Origin: Epiperipatus broadwayi
Taxonomy: Eukaryota > Onychophora > Udeonychophora > Euonychophora > Peripatidae
Length of the DNA stretch: 64,000 nucleotides
Assembly: GCA_028023455.1 (NCBI GenBank)
Contig: JAQFVV010000112.1
Span: 2,668,001 to 2,732,000 of the forward strand
Reading direction: 5' to 3'
The first letter of the stretch is position 1. Each line of letters starts with the position of its first letter. The translations under genes were made by a program, and so were the position numbers. This document shows, piece by piece, positions 63,201-64,000 of the stretch. Under the pieces are notes generated by a model, which worked only from the letters and a program-made list of their open reading frames with translations, ran no database searches and was not told the DNA's origin.

Positions 63201-63498
63201 TTATTACAATTTTTGACAGATAAAAGTATTACTTATATTTGCAAATAACTTTTTACTAATAATTTTTTCTGTTAAATTTTGATTTATATATTTTATAGGA
63301 TTACACTGTACTCATGGTTTTAACCGAACTGGTTTTTTAATATGTGCATTTTTAGTAGAGCGGTTTTCTTGGAGGTAAATTGACATTTTTTTTCGAATAT
63401 ATTCTGTTTGAATAATATGACTTAAAATCCTGTTTTATTTACTACATTTTTTTTGGTTTTTTTGTAGTGTTGATGCTGCTGTCCAAGTCTTCAGTAGT
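21210..63498 (+). CDS. RNGTT: mRNA capping enzyme, N-terminal RNA triphosphatase part (gene continues off the right edge)
   Basis: Six exons join in frame to 498 nt, 166 codons. The product removes the 5' gamma-phosphate from nascent RNA polymerase II transcripts in the nucleus; in animals the same polypeptide then adds GMP through a C-terminal guanylyltransferase. Visible: the N-terminal [12 protein letters not shown] block typical of animal capping enzymes (residues 15-26), [20 protein letters not shown] (70-89), [14 protein letters not shown], and the catalytic CX5R loop [10 protein letters not shown] (133-142; Cys134 nucleophile, Arg140). Human RNGTT is 597 residues with Cys126, so the guanylyltransferase half is missing here only because the window ends. 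All introns begin GT and end AG. The chosen ATG is the first in frame and gives the expected N-terminus. No 5' UTR exon or promoter could be identified. Confidence 0.95.
21455..22437. mobile_element. pogo/Tigger-like non-autonomous DNA transposon, copy 1
   Basis: The left end CACCTGGATCTCGTTTTATG and the right end GCATAAAACGAGACCCAGGT are inverted, and each is flanked by TA (21453-21454 and 22438-22439), the target site of Tc1/mariner/pogo elements. Termini containing TCTCGTTTTATGCGG resemble Tigger-type ends. The element is 983 bp with no transposase and lies wholly in capping-enzyme intron 1. Subterminal strings (GATAGGTTCC, AAAGCAAAGCAAC, TATGACTAATAAAAAATTTC) are shared with the 1292-bp copy at 40917-42208. 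The overlapping short ORFs on both strands have no recognisable content. Confidence 0.85.
22875..23150 (+). repeat. SINE family 1 copy (best preserved)
   Basis: An A-box-like GTAGTGCGATGATAGTGCAT at about 22880 is followed by a B-box-like GAGTTTGAATCCAGATC at about 22920. Then comes a body of roughly 200 bp that ends CTATGAAAGACAGTTGGAGA. The head is tRNA-like at the promoter boxes only. The body blocks match 6400-6620 and 5195-5320. Insertion is in capping-enzyme intron 1. Confidence 0.65.
23151..24084. other. Intronic AT-rich DNA
   Basis: Part of intron 1. Nothing coding or repetitive is recognised apart from short inverted AT blocks. Confidence 0.4.
24085..24596. repeat. MITE-like element, family D
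   Basis: The outer inverted ends TAACGCTGACAGTATAATGT (about 24368) and ATTATCAGCGTTA (about 24585) enclose an inner inverted pair. One side is CCCAAAGAATCATTTGAATA with CTTGCAAATAATGCCC, the other AAATGATTCTCTGGAGATCT with GGCCTGCAAATTAG. A related half lies just upstream at 24085-24170. The inner segments match 5500-6060 and 36775-36890. It is non-coding and lies in intron 1. Confidence 0.65.
24600..26186. other. Intronic AT-rich DNA
   Basis: Part of intron 1. The two short + ORFs (24572-24823 and 25065-25373) carry no recognisable motif and overlap repeat sequence, so they are not called. A TTTTTTTTTTTTTTTTT run lies near 25532. Confidence 0.4.
26187..26670. repeat. Foldback element, copy 1 (left arm truncated)
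   Basis: The arms at about 26187-26325 and 26361-26505 are near-perfect inverted copies. They contain GCATCTAGATCTTAG, the CAGCAGCCACCATTTATCTC block, CTACTTAACTACAAAACTAT and AGCTTATATAGTCATATAGG. The centre holds CTGAACTCAGTTCAG and ACATTTTGGTGTCTTTGG. The right side continues to about 26668 with CTCACTGACAAAGGCCACAA, GGATATTGGGTGAGTAG and CATTGATTACTCTGGCTTA, which the left side lacks. Related copies lie at 28440-29220, 49590-49965 and 51930-52829. It has no ORF and lies in intron 1. Confidence 0.85.
27609..27718 (+). CDS. RNGTT: Capping enzyme coding exon 2
   Basis: The acceptor is TTTTCCAG. The exon completes codon 30 and encodes residues 31-66, including [16 protein letters not shown] and [10 protein letters not shown], which correspond to the FxPFKTxL...YDxQV...FxPSML region of animal capping enzymes. 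The donor is GTAAGT at 27719, phase 0. Intron 2 runs 27719-40275 (12557 bp). Confidence 0.95.
27780..28435. other. Intronic DNA with a short GAT-type repeat
   Basis: Part of intron 2. A small palindrome-like motif, CCAGCATCATCATCATCTGG, lies near 28207-28227. No gene seen. Confidence 0.4.
28440..29220. repeat. Foldback element, copy 2
   Basis: The ends AGAGGCAAAACTCTCCATAC (about 28490) and ATATGGAGAGTTTTGCCTCT (about 29198) are inverted. The inner blocks (ATCCCTATCTAGTGCCTACT, CTTTCATCAGTGAGGAGC, CTAGATCTTAGGATCTAATG, GAACTCAGTTCAG) follow the family order. The second half carries the inverted blocks but has lost part of the arm. In the middle is an extra partial copy of the left end (about 28905-28990, TTTTTCACAGAGGCAAAATTC), as in copy 4. 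It lies in intron 2. Confidence 0.8.
29221..29686. other. Intronic AT-rich DNA
   Basis: No gene recognised. The short - ORF at 29166-29396 runs out of the foldback end and is not credible. Confidence 0.4.
29698..32938 (-). mobile_element. Full-length RTE-clade non-LTR retrotransposon with apparent 11-bp target-site duplication
   Basis: The string AATGCATATAT is found immediately outside both ends (29687-29697 and 32939-32949), consistent with a target-site duplication, although it is simple AT-rich sequence. Between them is a 3241-bp element with a 5' leader of about 275 bp (32664-32938), one ORF covering most of the length, and a 3' UTR of only a few bases ending in repeated TGA/GAT units. 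This size and layout fit RTE elements (about 3.2-3.3 kb, very short 3' end). It lies antisense in capping-enzyme intron 2. The 3' end is confirmed by three truncated relatives in this window that stop at the same point. Confidence 0.85.
29706..32663 (-). CDS. RTE endonuclease/reverse transcriptase, intact 985 residues
   Basis: It encodes the single polyprotein that nicks genomic DNA and copies the element RNA at the nick (target-primed reverse transcription). The apurinic-type endonuclease spans about residues 45-285: TYNCRSL (51), CEVRR with Glu82, VYAPTS (152), MGDFNAR (186), ELDYIL (253) and SDHRLV (278). The reverse transcriptase spans about 540-800: NYRPISLLS (565), motif [11 protein letters not shown] (633), motif [11 protein letters not shown] (690), motif C FADD (732-735) and YKYLGQII (796). 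The C-terminal region has [12 protein letters not shown] and [13 protein letters not shown]. All expected catalytic residues are present and there is no stop or frameshift. The first about 40 residues are GC-rich and proline/glycine-rich, and an internal Met at 44 just before the endonuclease is an alternative start. Confidence 0.93.
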   Translation of the reverse strand: MTDKNKAWPLFPGGCKVTNQGSGWWPKAEGAKNPLIADPGCHLMTTFYLGTYNCRSLSSEGRLQELEEELSYIKWDIIGLCEVRRKGEETIDLKSGHILYYKGTHIGNTSGVGFIINKKWKNNIVEIDGVSDRVARLVIQLNSRYQMQIIQVYAPTSSHSDEVVEDFYMDVQKAFDQSKQHFKIVMGDFNARIGRQMKDEIAVGNFGYGNRNERGHRLVEFAEKEKLYIMNSFFEKNVKRKWTWKHPNEGTAELDYILTNRKYIFQDCNVLNKFNTGSDHRLVRCKLRVNVKLERQKLLRKTIFTVDIPNLQKHSNEFKLELTNRFQVLGDFEHDSDLNEINMKITDTLLKTATNIAGRKKQQLTNKISTETREFMKKRRNMKIYKNDVLKRIEYLEFCKMVRKRVENDIRKYNCEIARQAVEENKSLKNVKQHFGIGRKFISAIRKKDGIITKKRDDIMKLVEDFYQELYSNKEQVPPISITSSELPRILNEEVRHAIKCMKKGKAPGNDGIIIDILKEAGEEIETILAKLYTKCLNDKDVPEDWKNAVIILIFKKGDKEDIRNYRPISLLSVLYKIFTKIITTRLQRTLDFHQPREQAGFKSGFSTIDHIQVLREVIERTNEYELSLCFGFVDYEKAFDSIHISSVIKALDHQGIDPGYCHILKNIYKNATATIRLHNDTGKINIEKGVRQGDSISPKLFTAVLQEVFCGLKWETKGVKVNGEYLSHLDFADDVVVFANNASELQEMLQELADESRKVGLKINVKKTKVMFNRFAQNMKIKIDYEELEEVNSYKYLGQIINTDGNIMEEINHRIKLGWSAFGRNNLILKGNMPMCLKRMVFNKCVLPVLTYGSETWTLNRRAIQRLQTTQRSMERCMLGVTRRDRKRNVWVRQQTGVTDLIEKIKRLKWSWAGHIARRDDNRWTIEILNWIPRDCKRPRKRPHVRWMDEIRKCAGVLWRREAKDRRRWIKLGETFILQWIDNG
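32950..34030. other. Intronic AT-rich DNA
   Basis: Part of intron 2. Nothing recognised beyond poly-T tracts. The + ORF at 32809-33102 straddles the RTE 5' end and simple sequence and is not a gene. Confidence 0.45.
34033..34725 (+). repeat. Family B repeat, two direct copies about 372 bp apart
   Basis: The first unit starts near AATGTAATATATTGAGCATG (34033) and the second near AATGTAATATAATGAGTGTG (34405). Shared blocks are TTCTAAACAAGCTTTTTC, AGAGAAAGCAT, TAAAATCTCTAT, GAGGCACTAGGACATTCAGA and AGTAGAAAATCTGAAAT. The same family appears as an inverted structure at 55231-55832, so these may be tandem halves of a foldback element. No coding sequence. Confidence 0.75.
34726..35699. other. Intronic DNA, somewhat GC-richer, unidentified
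   Basis: Bases 34920-35110 and 35440-35700 are less AT-rich than their surroundings (CCCCGGGTGCCAGTCAGTTC near 35015, AACCCTAGCGG near 35588). I see no protein motif. It may be part of an old retroelement. Confidence 0.3.
35705..35825. repeat. Degenerate AACTGATTG minisatellite
   Basis: Variants of AACTGATTG / GAACTGATTGA recur about eight times in 120 bp with irregular spacing (for example CTGATTGACTGAACTGATTG and TTCAACTGATTGATCG). It lies in intron 2. Confidence 0.65.
36000..36770. other. Intronic AT-rich DNA
   Basis: Nothing recognised. The segment at 36330-36560 is slightly GC-richer than average. Confidence 0.35.
36775..36890. repeat. MITE-like family D fragment
   Basis: AAATGATTCTTTAGGGATTT, GACTTGTGAATTATCATAG and a distal CCTGGATATATTTTTATCAG match the right halves of the copies at 5985-6060 and 24500-24596. 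The left half is missing. Confidence 0.55.
37617..38860 (+). pseudogene. Decayed RTE retrotransposon, 5'-truncated
   Basis: It corresponds to residues from about 540 to the C-terminus of the intact RTE protein. Recognisable pieces in order are [48 protein letters not shown] (motif A), FSDDVVVFF (motif C, altered), [15 protein letters not shown] and, at the end, FHPAVD-type codons before GATGATTATAA. Numerous stops, frameshifts and small deletions, including damage across motif B (about 38030-38060), make it non-functional. It lies in intron 2 in the opposite orientation to the full-length copy. Its 3' end coincides with that of the other RTE copies. Confidence 0.85.
38870..40275. other. Intronic AT-rich DNA with a SINE-like head at 39225-39300
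   Basis: GACTCTGGGCAATTTAGCAT... followed by AAAGATTTCTGGATTGAAAT resembles the tRNA-like head of the SINEs at 63645 and 45570. Otherwise there are poly-A/T tracts and no gene. Confidence 0.4.
40276..40379 (+). CDS. RNGTT: Capping enzyme coding exon 3
   Basis: The acceptor is ATTATTAG. It encodes residues 67-100 and two bases of Gly101: [18 protein letters not shown], then [17 protein letters not shown]. This is the most conserved stretch of the triphosphatase domain upstream of the catalytic loop. The donor is GTAAGT at 40380, phase 2. Intron 3 runs 40380-54580 (14201 bp). Confidence 0.95.
40917..42208. mobile_element. pogo/Tigger-like non-autonomous DNA transposon, copy 2
   Basis: The left end CATCTGGGTCTCATTTTATG and right end CATAAAACGAGACCTGGGTG are flanked by TA (40915-40916 and 42209-42210). 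Its first about 250 bp and last about 90 bp align with copy 1 at 21455-22437. The middle differs, and the length is 1292 bp against 983. An inverted repeat is nested at 41990-42100. There is no transposase ORF. It lies in intron 3. Confidence 0.85.
41990..42100. repeat. Inverted repeat nested in the pogo-like element
   Basis: The left arm (TATTAGATGGAAGTCGAAC, then TCCGATAATGTGCTATTACT) and the right arm (AGTAATAGCGCATTATTGGA, then GCTCGACTTCTGATCTAATA) pair over about 46 bp around a loop of about 16 bp containing GTGCGCGAAATT. This looks like a very short MITE inserted into, or carried by, the host element. Copy 1 at 21455 lacks it. Confidence 0.75.
42620..43410. repeat. Diverged foldback-superfamily arm(s)
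   Basis: CAGTTGGATGCTAGATGACA at about 42632 resembles CAGTGGATGCTAAATGGTAG at about 44944, and both precede an ATC-CCC block. Further on, AATTAGTCTGGGGATGTGAA, CATCTAGTATTCATTGATAA and GGCTTGGGTTCAAAATCCTA match the right-arm order of the better foldback copies. The copy is old, and its boundaries are approximate. Confidence 0.45.
43431..43855 (+). repeat. Tandem duplication of an about 190-bp intronic unit
   Basis: Both units start GAAAGAATATGTTAAGTGTC, at 43431 and 43621, and run through AGAAAAGCAAATT, ATGATGCTTT, GGTGTTAATTCAT, TTTAATGTT and ATTCATTCTTTATCTTTTAT to TATAGATTTCT and a TTGTAGCATAT or TTGTTGCATGT end. The second unit has an extra segment of about 40 bp (around 43740-43780). 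Divergence is about 10-15% by eye. Confidence 0.85.
44790..45200 (+). repeat. Old repeat related to 42620-43100
   Basis: It shares GTGGATGCTAAATGGTAGTG, TTAT-ATCCC, GAATTGATGCACTTA and AATAGCCTGAAA in order with 42630-43080. The overlapping 65-codon + ORF is a by-product. Confidence 0.4.
45565..45660 (+). repeat. tRNA-like SINE head, family 2
   Basis: AGCAGATAACCCAAGCTAAAG is followed by ATCCATGGATCGAATCTCAA, with GGATCGAATCTC as a B-box-like block. It is similar to the copy at 63645-63730. It cannot fold as a tRNA. Confidence 0.5.
45845..46080 (+). repeat. Solo arm of the foldback superfamily (diverged)
   Basis: AGCTTGAGTTTAAAACCTTA, ATTAGTTCTGGAGATATGG, CTAGTAACCATGGATTATTC and AATCTTACAT follow the right-arm order seen at 26,5xx, 43,3xx and 58,9xx. 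Confidence 0.45.
46130..47500. other. Intronic AT-rich DNA
   Basis: Part of intron 3. No gene or repeat recognised. Confidence 0.4.
47510..48010 (+). pseudogene. Possible L1-like LINE C-terminal remnant
   Basis: In shifting + frames the region gives [11 protein letters not shown] (about 47528), then [15 protein letters not shown] (about 47625-47690), then DLIWWSDIS (about 47828), then [14 protein letters not shown] (about 47970). L1-clade ORF2 proteins end with a region of the form W..DL...W..., a YLTPxKL block, a HxWWxC block and an xxARxxIAKNW block in that order and at similar spacing. The reading is fragmentary, with stops between blocks and the cysteines not preserved, so it is suggestive only. 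Confidence 0.4.
48060..49585. other. Intronic AT-rich DNA
   Basis: No gene supported. The - strand around 48340-48900 gave short LINE-like strings that I could not order convincingly. Confidence 0.35.
49590..49965. repeat. Foldback element, copy 3 (short)
   Basis: The left arm (GCAAAACTCTCCATACAGTA, ATAATCAATGGATGCAAAGA, ATCCCTATCTAATGCCTACT, CATCCAATATCTCCAGACTA) is mirrored on the right (TAGTCTGGGGGATATTGGAT, GAGTAGGCACTAGATAGGGA, ATTCATTGATTACTCTG). Between them sits CACTGGGTGACATTAATATA with GGAGAGTTTTGCC, an internal copy of an arm end. The inner half of the family consensus, including the GAACTCAGTTC centre, is deleted. It lies in intron 3. Confidence 0.8.
50518..50990. repeat. Inverted repeat, arms about 150 bp
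   Basis: The left arm has CCCAATATCAATAGCAATCA, ACAATTTAAAACTGTTG, AACAATAAAGGTGGAATCCC, and TATAGACCACTAAAGATTGC with AACTTGATCACAGA. The right arm has the mirror: TCTGTGGTCAAGTTGCAATC, TTTAGTGTCTATATAAGTAT, GATGAGATTCCATCTTTATT and GTTGATTGTTATTGATATTG. The loop is about 150 bp and the arms differ at roughly one base in ten. It is an unclassified foldback or MITE in intron 3. Confidence 0.8.
51116..51262 (+). mobile_element. RTE retrotransposon 3' fragment (about 145 bp)
   Basis: AGAAAGAGATATATGTGAGA, TGGATGGATGAAAT, GTTGTGGAGAAGAG and CCTGCAGTGGATCGATAATG correspond to the last about 45 codons of the intact RTE ORF. They are followed by AGTGATGATGATAAATAG, the same kind of 3' tail. Short and mutated. 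Confidence 0.8.
51361..51590 (+). repeat. Direct repeat unit, pair with 53511-53705
   Basis: It shares AGATAATT, ACAAGTTAACACAATTTG, ATGCATTTTGTTA, TTTTGTAAG, CTTATTCGGTTTTTATTATA, AATAATAAAATAAT and GGACAAGTGAGC/GGAAGCGACAGTTGA with the second unit 2.1 kb downstream. It has no coding content and is a dispersed repeat of unknown type. Confidence 0.75.
51930..52829. repeat. Foldback element, copy 4 (most complete)
   Basis: About 900 bp with arms of about 370 bp each. Left end: ACAAAGCAAAGCAAAACTCC, ATATAGTAGTGCCACCTGTG. Right end: CACAGGTGGCACTACTATAT, GGAGTTTTGCTTTGCTTTGT. All inner blocks are mirrored, from AATCAATGGATGCCAGAAGG through GAACTCAGTTCAG to the TTTGGTGTCTTTGG centre. The loop holds a third, inverted copy of the left terminal about 85 bp (52339-52417), so the end sequence is present three times. 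The string ATGATTTAAAGTA occurs at both 51917-51929 and 52830-52842 and could be a target duplication, but part of it also occurs at the start of the solo arm at 7030. The 65-codon ORF inside is not a gene. Confidence 0.85.
52850..53510. other. Intronic AT-rich DNA
   Basis: Nothing recognised. Confidence 0.4.
53511..53705 (+). repeat. Direct repeat unit, pair with 51361-51590
   Basis: Same order of blocks as the upstream unit, ending GGACATGAGCGTCGGAAGCG then ATAGTTGATCTGTGAT. It has small deletions and an inserted T-rich piece near 53560. Confidence 0.75.
53795..54135. repeat. Inverted repeat, arms about 125 bp
   Basis: The left arm (TTTTTGTCTCAAGTTTTGCT, GAAGCATTTCCTTTCATATC, CTACATTTTAATCATTTTT, TCATTTTCAAGGATTATTCC) is mirrored on the right (GGAATAATTTTTGAAAATGA, GAAATGTAGGAAATAGAGTA, GAAGGGAAATGATTTATATA, AAGCAAGATTTGGGGACAAA). 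The loop is about 80 bp and A/T-only in part. It is an unclassified MITE in intron 3. Confidence 0.75.
54372..54430 (+). repeat. tRNA-like SINE head, family 2
   Basis: TTAGCGCAGTAGTAAAATGG fits an RNA polymerase III A box in tRNA context (TRGCNNAGYNGG-like). It is followed by AGATTCAAAAGTTCTATC in the B-box position. It lies 150 bp upstream of capping-enzyme exon 4. Confidence 0.5.
54581..54669 (+). CDS. RNGTT: Capping enzyme coding exon 4
   Basis: The acceptor is ATTATTTTAG. It completes Gly101 and encodes residues 102-130 plus one base of Gly131: [20 protein letters not shown], then IKNHPLEVI. The donor is GTAAGT at 54670, phase 1. Intron 4 runs 54670-63298 (8629 bp). Confidence 0.95.
55231..55832. 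repeat. Family B foldback element
   Basis: The left arm 55231-55360 (ACAAAGAACTTTGCTAATTG, CTCAACAAGCTTTGTGATAA, ACCAATGGTTTCATGCTTTT) is mirrored at 55711-55832 (AAAGCATGAAACCATTGGTC, TTATCACAAAGCTTGTTGAG, CAATTAGCAAAGCTCTTTGT). A third copy of the left end, in the direct orientation, lies at about 55595-55735. The end module is therefore present three times, as in foldback copy 4. It is related to the direct pair at 34033-34725. It lies in intron 4. Confidence 0.8.
55850..56760. other. Intronic AT-rich DNA
   Basis: No gene supported. The short + ORFs at 56060 and 56422 have no recognisable content. Confidence 0.4.
56762..57160 (-). pseudogene. Possible Penelope-like element reverse-transcriptase fragment
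   Basis: The - strand frame contains [20 protein letters not shown] followed by [16 protein letters not shown] and a tail [17 protein letters not shown]. Reverse transcriptases of Penelope-like elements and some related groups carry a block of the form FLDxxVxRxxNxLxxxIYRKxTxTxxYxxWxSxxP...KxxxxxxLxxRA just after the catalytic motifs. The string here fits in order and spacing. Upstream (57000-57160) the RT core is not readable. A GIY-YIG-like fragment of the same general kind of element lies at 61550-62158. The call depends on weak, short similarity. Confidence 0.35.
57200..58825. other. Intronic AT-rich DNA with a SINE-like head near 58085-58145
   Basis: AATTTAGTGACACGACAGAC... followed by AAAGATCTTGAATCATGTCC resembles the family 2 SINE heads. 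No gene seen. Confidence 0.4.
58830..59020 (+). repeat. Solo arm of the foldback superfamily
   Basis: GCTTGAGTTCAGAATCTTAG, GCTCCTCACTGACAAAGACC, AAAACTAATTAGGGATTTGA and CTATTGACTACTCATGCTTA follow the right-arm order of the foldback copies at 26361-26668 and 52560-52829. The inverted partner is absent. Confidence 0.55.
59850..61500 (+). pseudogene. Decayed BovB-like LINE, 5' part (endonuclease and reverse transcriptase)
   Basis: Reading + frames with shifts gives, in order: endonuclease pieces ([10 protein letters not shown] near 59887; [20 protein letters not shown], then SRNKAGK near 59985-60060, in place of the GDWNAKVG...VGxxGLGxRNEAG block; FKQSK near 60123). Linker pieces follow ([29 protein letters not shown] near 60430). 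RT pieces come next: [20 protein letters not shown] near 60725; motif A as [17 protein letters not shown] near 61040-61090; a degraded motif B region near 61205-61260; [14 protein letters not shown] in place of the NNLRYADD block near 61322. The collinearity with BovB/RTE-type LINEs is clear despite many stops. The 5' boundary is not defined. It lies in capping-enzyme intron 4, sense. Confidence 0.65.
61550..62158 (-). pseudogene. Probable GIY-YIG nuclease fragment of a Penelope-like element, nested in the LINE
   Basis: On the - strand, from 62158 downward, one frame reads [14 protein letters not shown] +1/-1 shift then leads to [20 protein letters not shown], followed by [20 protein letters not shown] and [15 protein letters not shown]. 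This resembles the start of the GIY-YIG endonuclease of Penelope-like elements: KDKxPxxxxxGVYxIxC...C...YIGET/TxRxLxxRxxEH..., then a ...HxxxxxHxFD segment. The second half (YIGET) is mutated to IIYFEDS and no active site is intact. It lies exactly between the two collinear halves of the + strand LINE, which implies a later insertion. The family assignment is moderate; the nesting is better supported. Confidence 0.5.
62160..62600 (+). pseudogene. Decayed BovB-like LINE, 3' part (resumes after the nested fragment)
   Basis: [10 protein letters not shown], then [18 protein letters not shown] near 62225-62275 (expected ...KxRLVKAMVFPVxxYG), then [15 protein letters not shown] near 62305 (expected RRIDAFELWCWRRLL), then [16 protein letters not shown] with [20 protein letters not shown] near 62425-62540 (expected LKLxYFGHLxRR...MLGKxEGxRRRGRxxMRWxD). 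Only about 20-30 codons appear to be missing between this and the 5' part. The element ends near 62590. Confidence 0.65.
62600..63298. other. Intron 4, 3' end
   Basis: AT-rich, with no repeat recognised. Ends TATATTTTATAG before exon 5. Confidence 0.5.
63299..63374 (+). CDS. RNGTT: Capping enzyme coding exon 5 (catalytic loop)
   Basis: It completes Gly131 and encodes residues 132-155 plus two bases of Ser156: [20 protein letters not shown], then [14 protein letters not shown] is the cysteine-phosphatase signature, with Cys134 as the nucleophile and Arg140 binding phosphate. The HG after Cys is characteristic of capping-enzyme triphosphatases. The donor is GTAAAT at 63375, phase 2. Confidence 0.97.
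63468..63498 (+). CDS. RNGTT: Capping enzyme coding exon 6 (31 nt)
   Basis: The acceptor is TTTTTTTGTAG after a 93-bp intron. It completes Ser156 and encodes [10 protein letters not shown] (157-166), corresponding to the (S)(I/V)EAAVxxFA segment that precedes ARPPGIYK in animal enzymes. The donor is GTAAGT at 63499, phase 0. The next exon, expected to begin near ARPPG, is off the window. It is a micro-exon by usual standards. Confidence 0.9.
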
Positions 63499-63644
63499 GT
63501 AAGTAGTACTTATTTTCTATTAATAAATTAATTTTTTTTTATCTATTTTATATTTATCATCTCATTTTTATTATTGCATATTTATGTGTTTAATACATAT
63601 GCAAAAATATTAATTTTCATGCTGTTAATTTGATTAGTACTTAT

Positions 63645-63740
63645 GCAGTTAGCTCAGTGATAAAGTGGAAGATTTAAGAGTTAAAGATTCTTGGATCAAG
63701 ACTCAACCTGTTATTTCTGGCGCTCAAATATCAGACAACT
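63645..63740 (+). repeat. tRNA-derived SINE, family 2 (best head)
   Basis: AGTTAGCTCAGTGATAAAGT forms a good RNA polymerase III A box in tRNA context. GGATCAAGACTCAACC, about 45 bp downstream, is a B-box-like block. The body continues CTGGCGCTCAAATATCAG. The spacing between the boxes is right for a tRNA-derived promoter, but the stems do not pair, so it is not a tRNA gene. It lies in intron 6. Confidence 0.65.
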
Positions 63741-64000
63741 CTCTGAACTAATAATTACCCCCCATAATATGTATGGTATGACTATAATTAAATAACCGAT
63801 CAGAAATAATACCGCAGTAATTCTTTTGCTTGAACATTAACTGATAAAAAGTTTGCTAATATAGTTTTTTTAAATGATATAGCTTTTATACATATATTAT
63901 AAATACAATAAAATGTGTTAAAAAACAACGTGTGCTACTAATTTTAAAGGGGCTTGCAATGTAACAATAACCCATATGTCTGACATATTGACAGAATGGA

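Noticed and set aside
63645-63740. tRNA gene
   Set aside because: A- and B-box-like blocks are present, but acceptor, D, anticodon and T stems do not pair. It is a SINE head, and the same judgement applies to the other SINE heads.
1-64000. CRISPR arrays, operons, bacterial-type promoters or terminators, phage or plasmid features
   Set aside because: The spliced animal-type gene, SINEs and LINEs show a eukaryotic nuclear origin. No regularly spaced repeat-spacer structure was seen, and the inverted repeats are transposon arms.

Overview
This is a eukaryotic window: very AT-rich (about 70-75% A+T by eye), with no operons or ribosome-binding sites, many homopolymer and TA runs, tRNA-derived SINEs, non-LTR retrotransposons, MITE and foldback repeats, and one protein-coding gene split by multi-kilobase introns. 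It is best read as nuclear DNA of an invertebrate animal with a repeat-rich, AT-rich genome. I cannot fix the phylum from the sequence alone.

The one gene I recognise is the mRNA capping enzyme (RNGTT in vertebrates, mRNA-cap in flies), on the + strand. Six consecutive coding exons are present (21210-21297, 27609-27718, 40276-40379, 54581-54669, 63299-63374, 63468-63498). They join in phase with consensus splice sites to give the first 166 residues. These cover the N-terminal RNA 5'-triphosphatase domain, including the cysteine-phosphatase loop [10 protein letters not shown]. The guanylyltransferase half lies beyond the right edge. Introns 1-4 are 6.3, 12.6, 14.2 and 8.6 kb and are filled with transposable elements; intron 5 is only 93 bp.

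Left of the gene (1-21.2 kb) lie AT-rich intergenic DNA, a possible two-exon 3' end of an unrecognised gene (4384-4590), SINE and MITE copies, a decayed LINE on the - strand (about 8.4-9.3 kb), a GC-rich island of unknown origin (11.87-12.47 kb), a hAT-like terminal repeat (15.1 kb), a 3' scrap of an RTE retrotransposon (16.4 kb), a compositionally distinct zone (17.2-19.7 kb) and a possible hAT-transposase scrap (20.3-20.5 kb).

Inside the introns are: two copies of a pogo/Tigger-like non-autonomous transposon with TA target sites (introns 1 and 3); a full-length RTE-clade retrotransposon with an intact 985-codon endonuclease/reverse-transcriptase ORF and an apparent 11-bp target-site duplication (intron 2, antisense); three decayed RTE relatives sharing the same 3' end; a foldback family with at least four two-armed copies plus solo arms; an L1-like C-terminal remnant (47.5-48.0 kb); and, in intron 4, a decayed BovB-like LINE (sense) interrupted by a fragment on the other strand that looks like the GIY-YIG nuclease end of a Penelope-like element. 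No new defence or metabolic system is visible. The main interest is the layered transposon history within one essential housekeeping gene.
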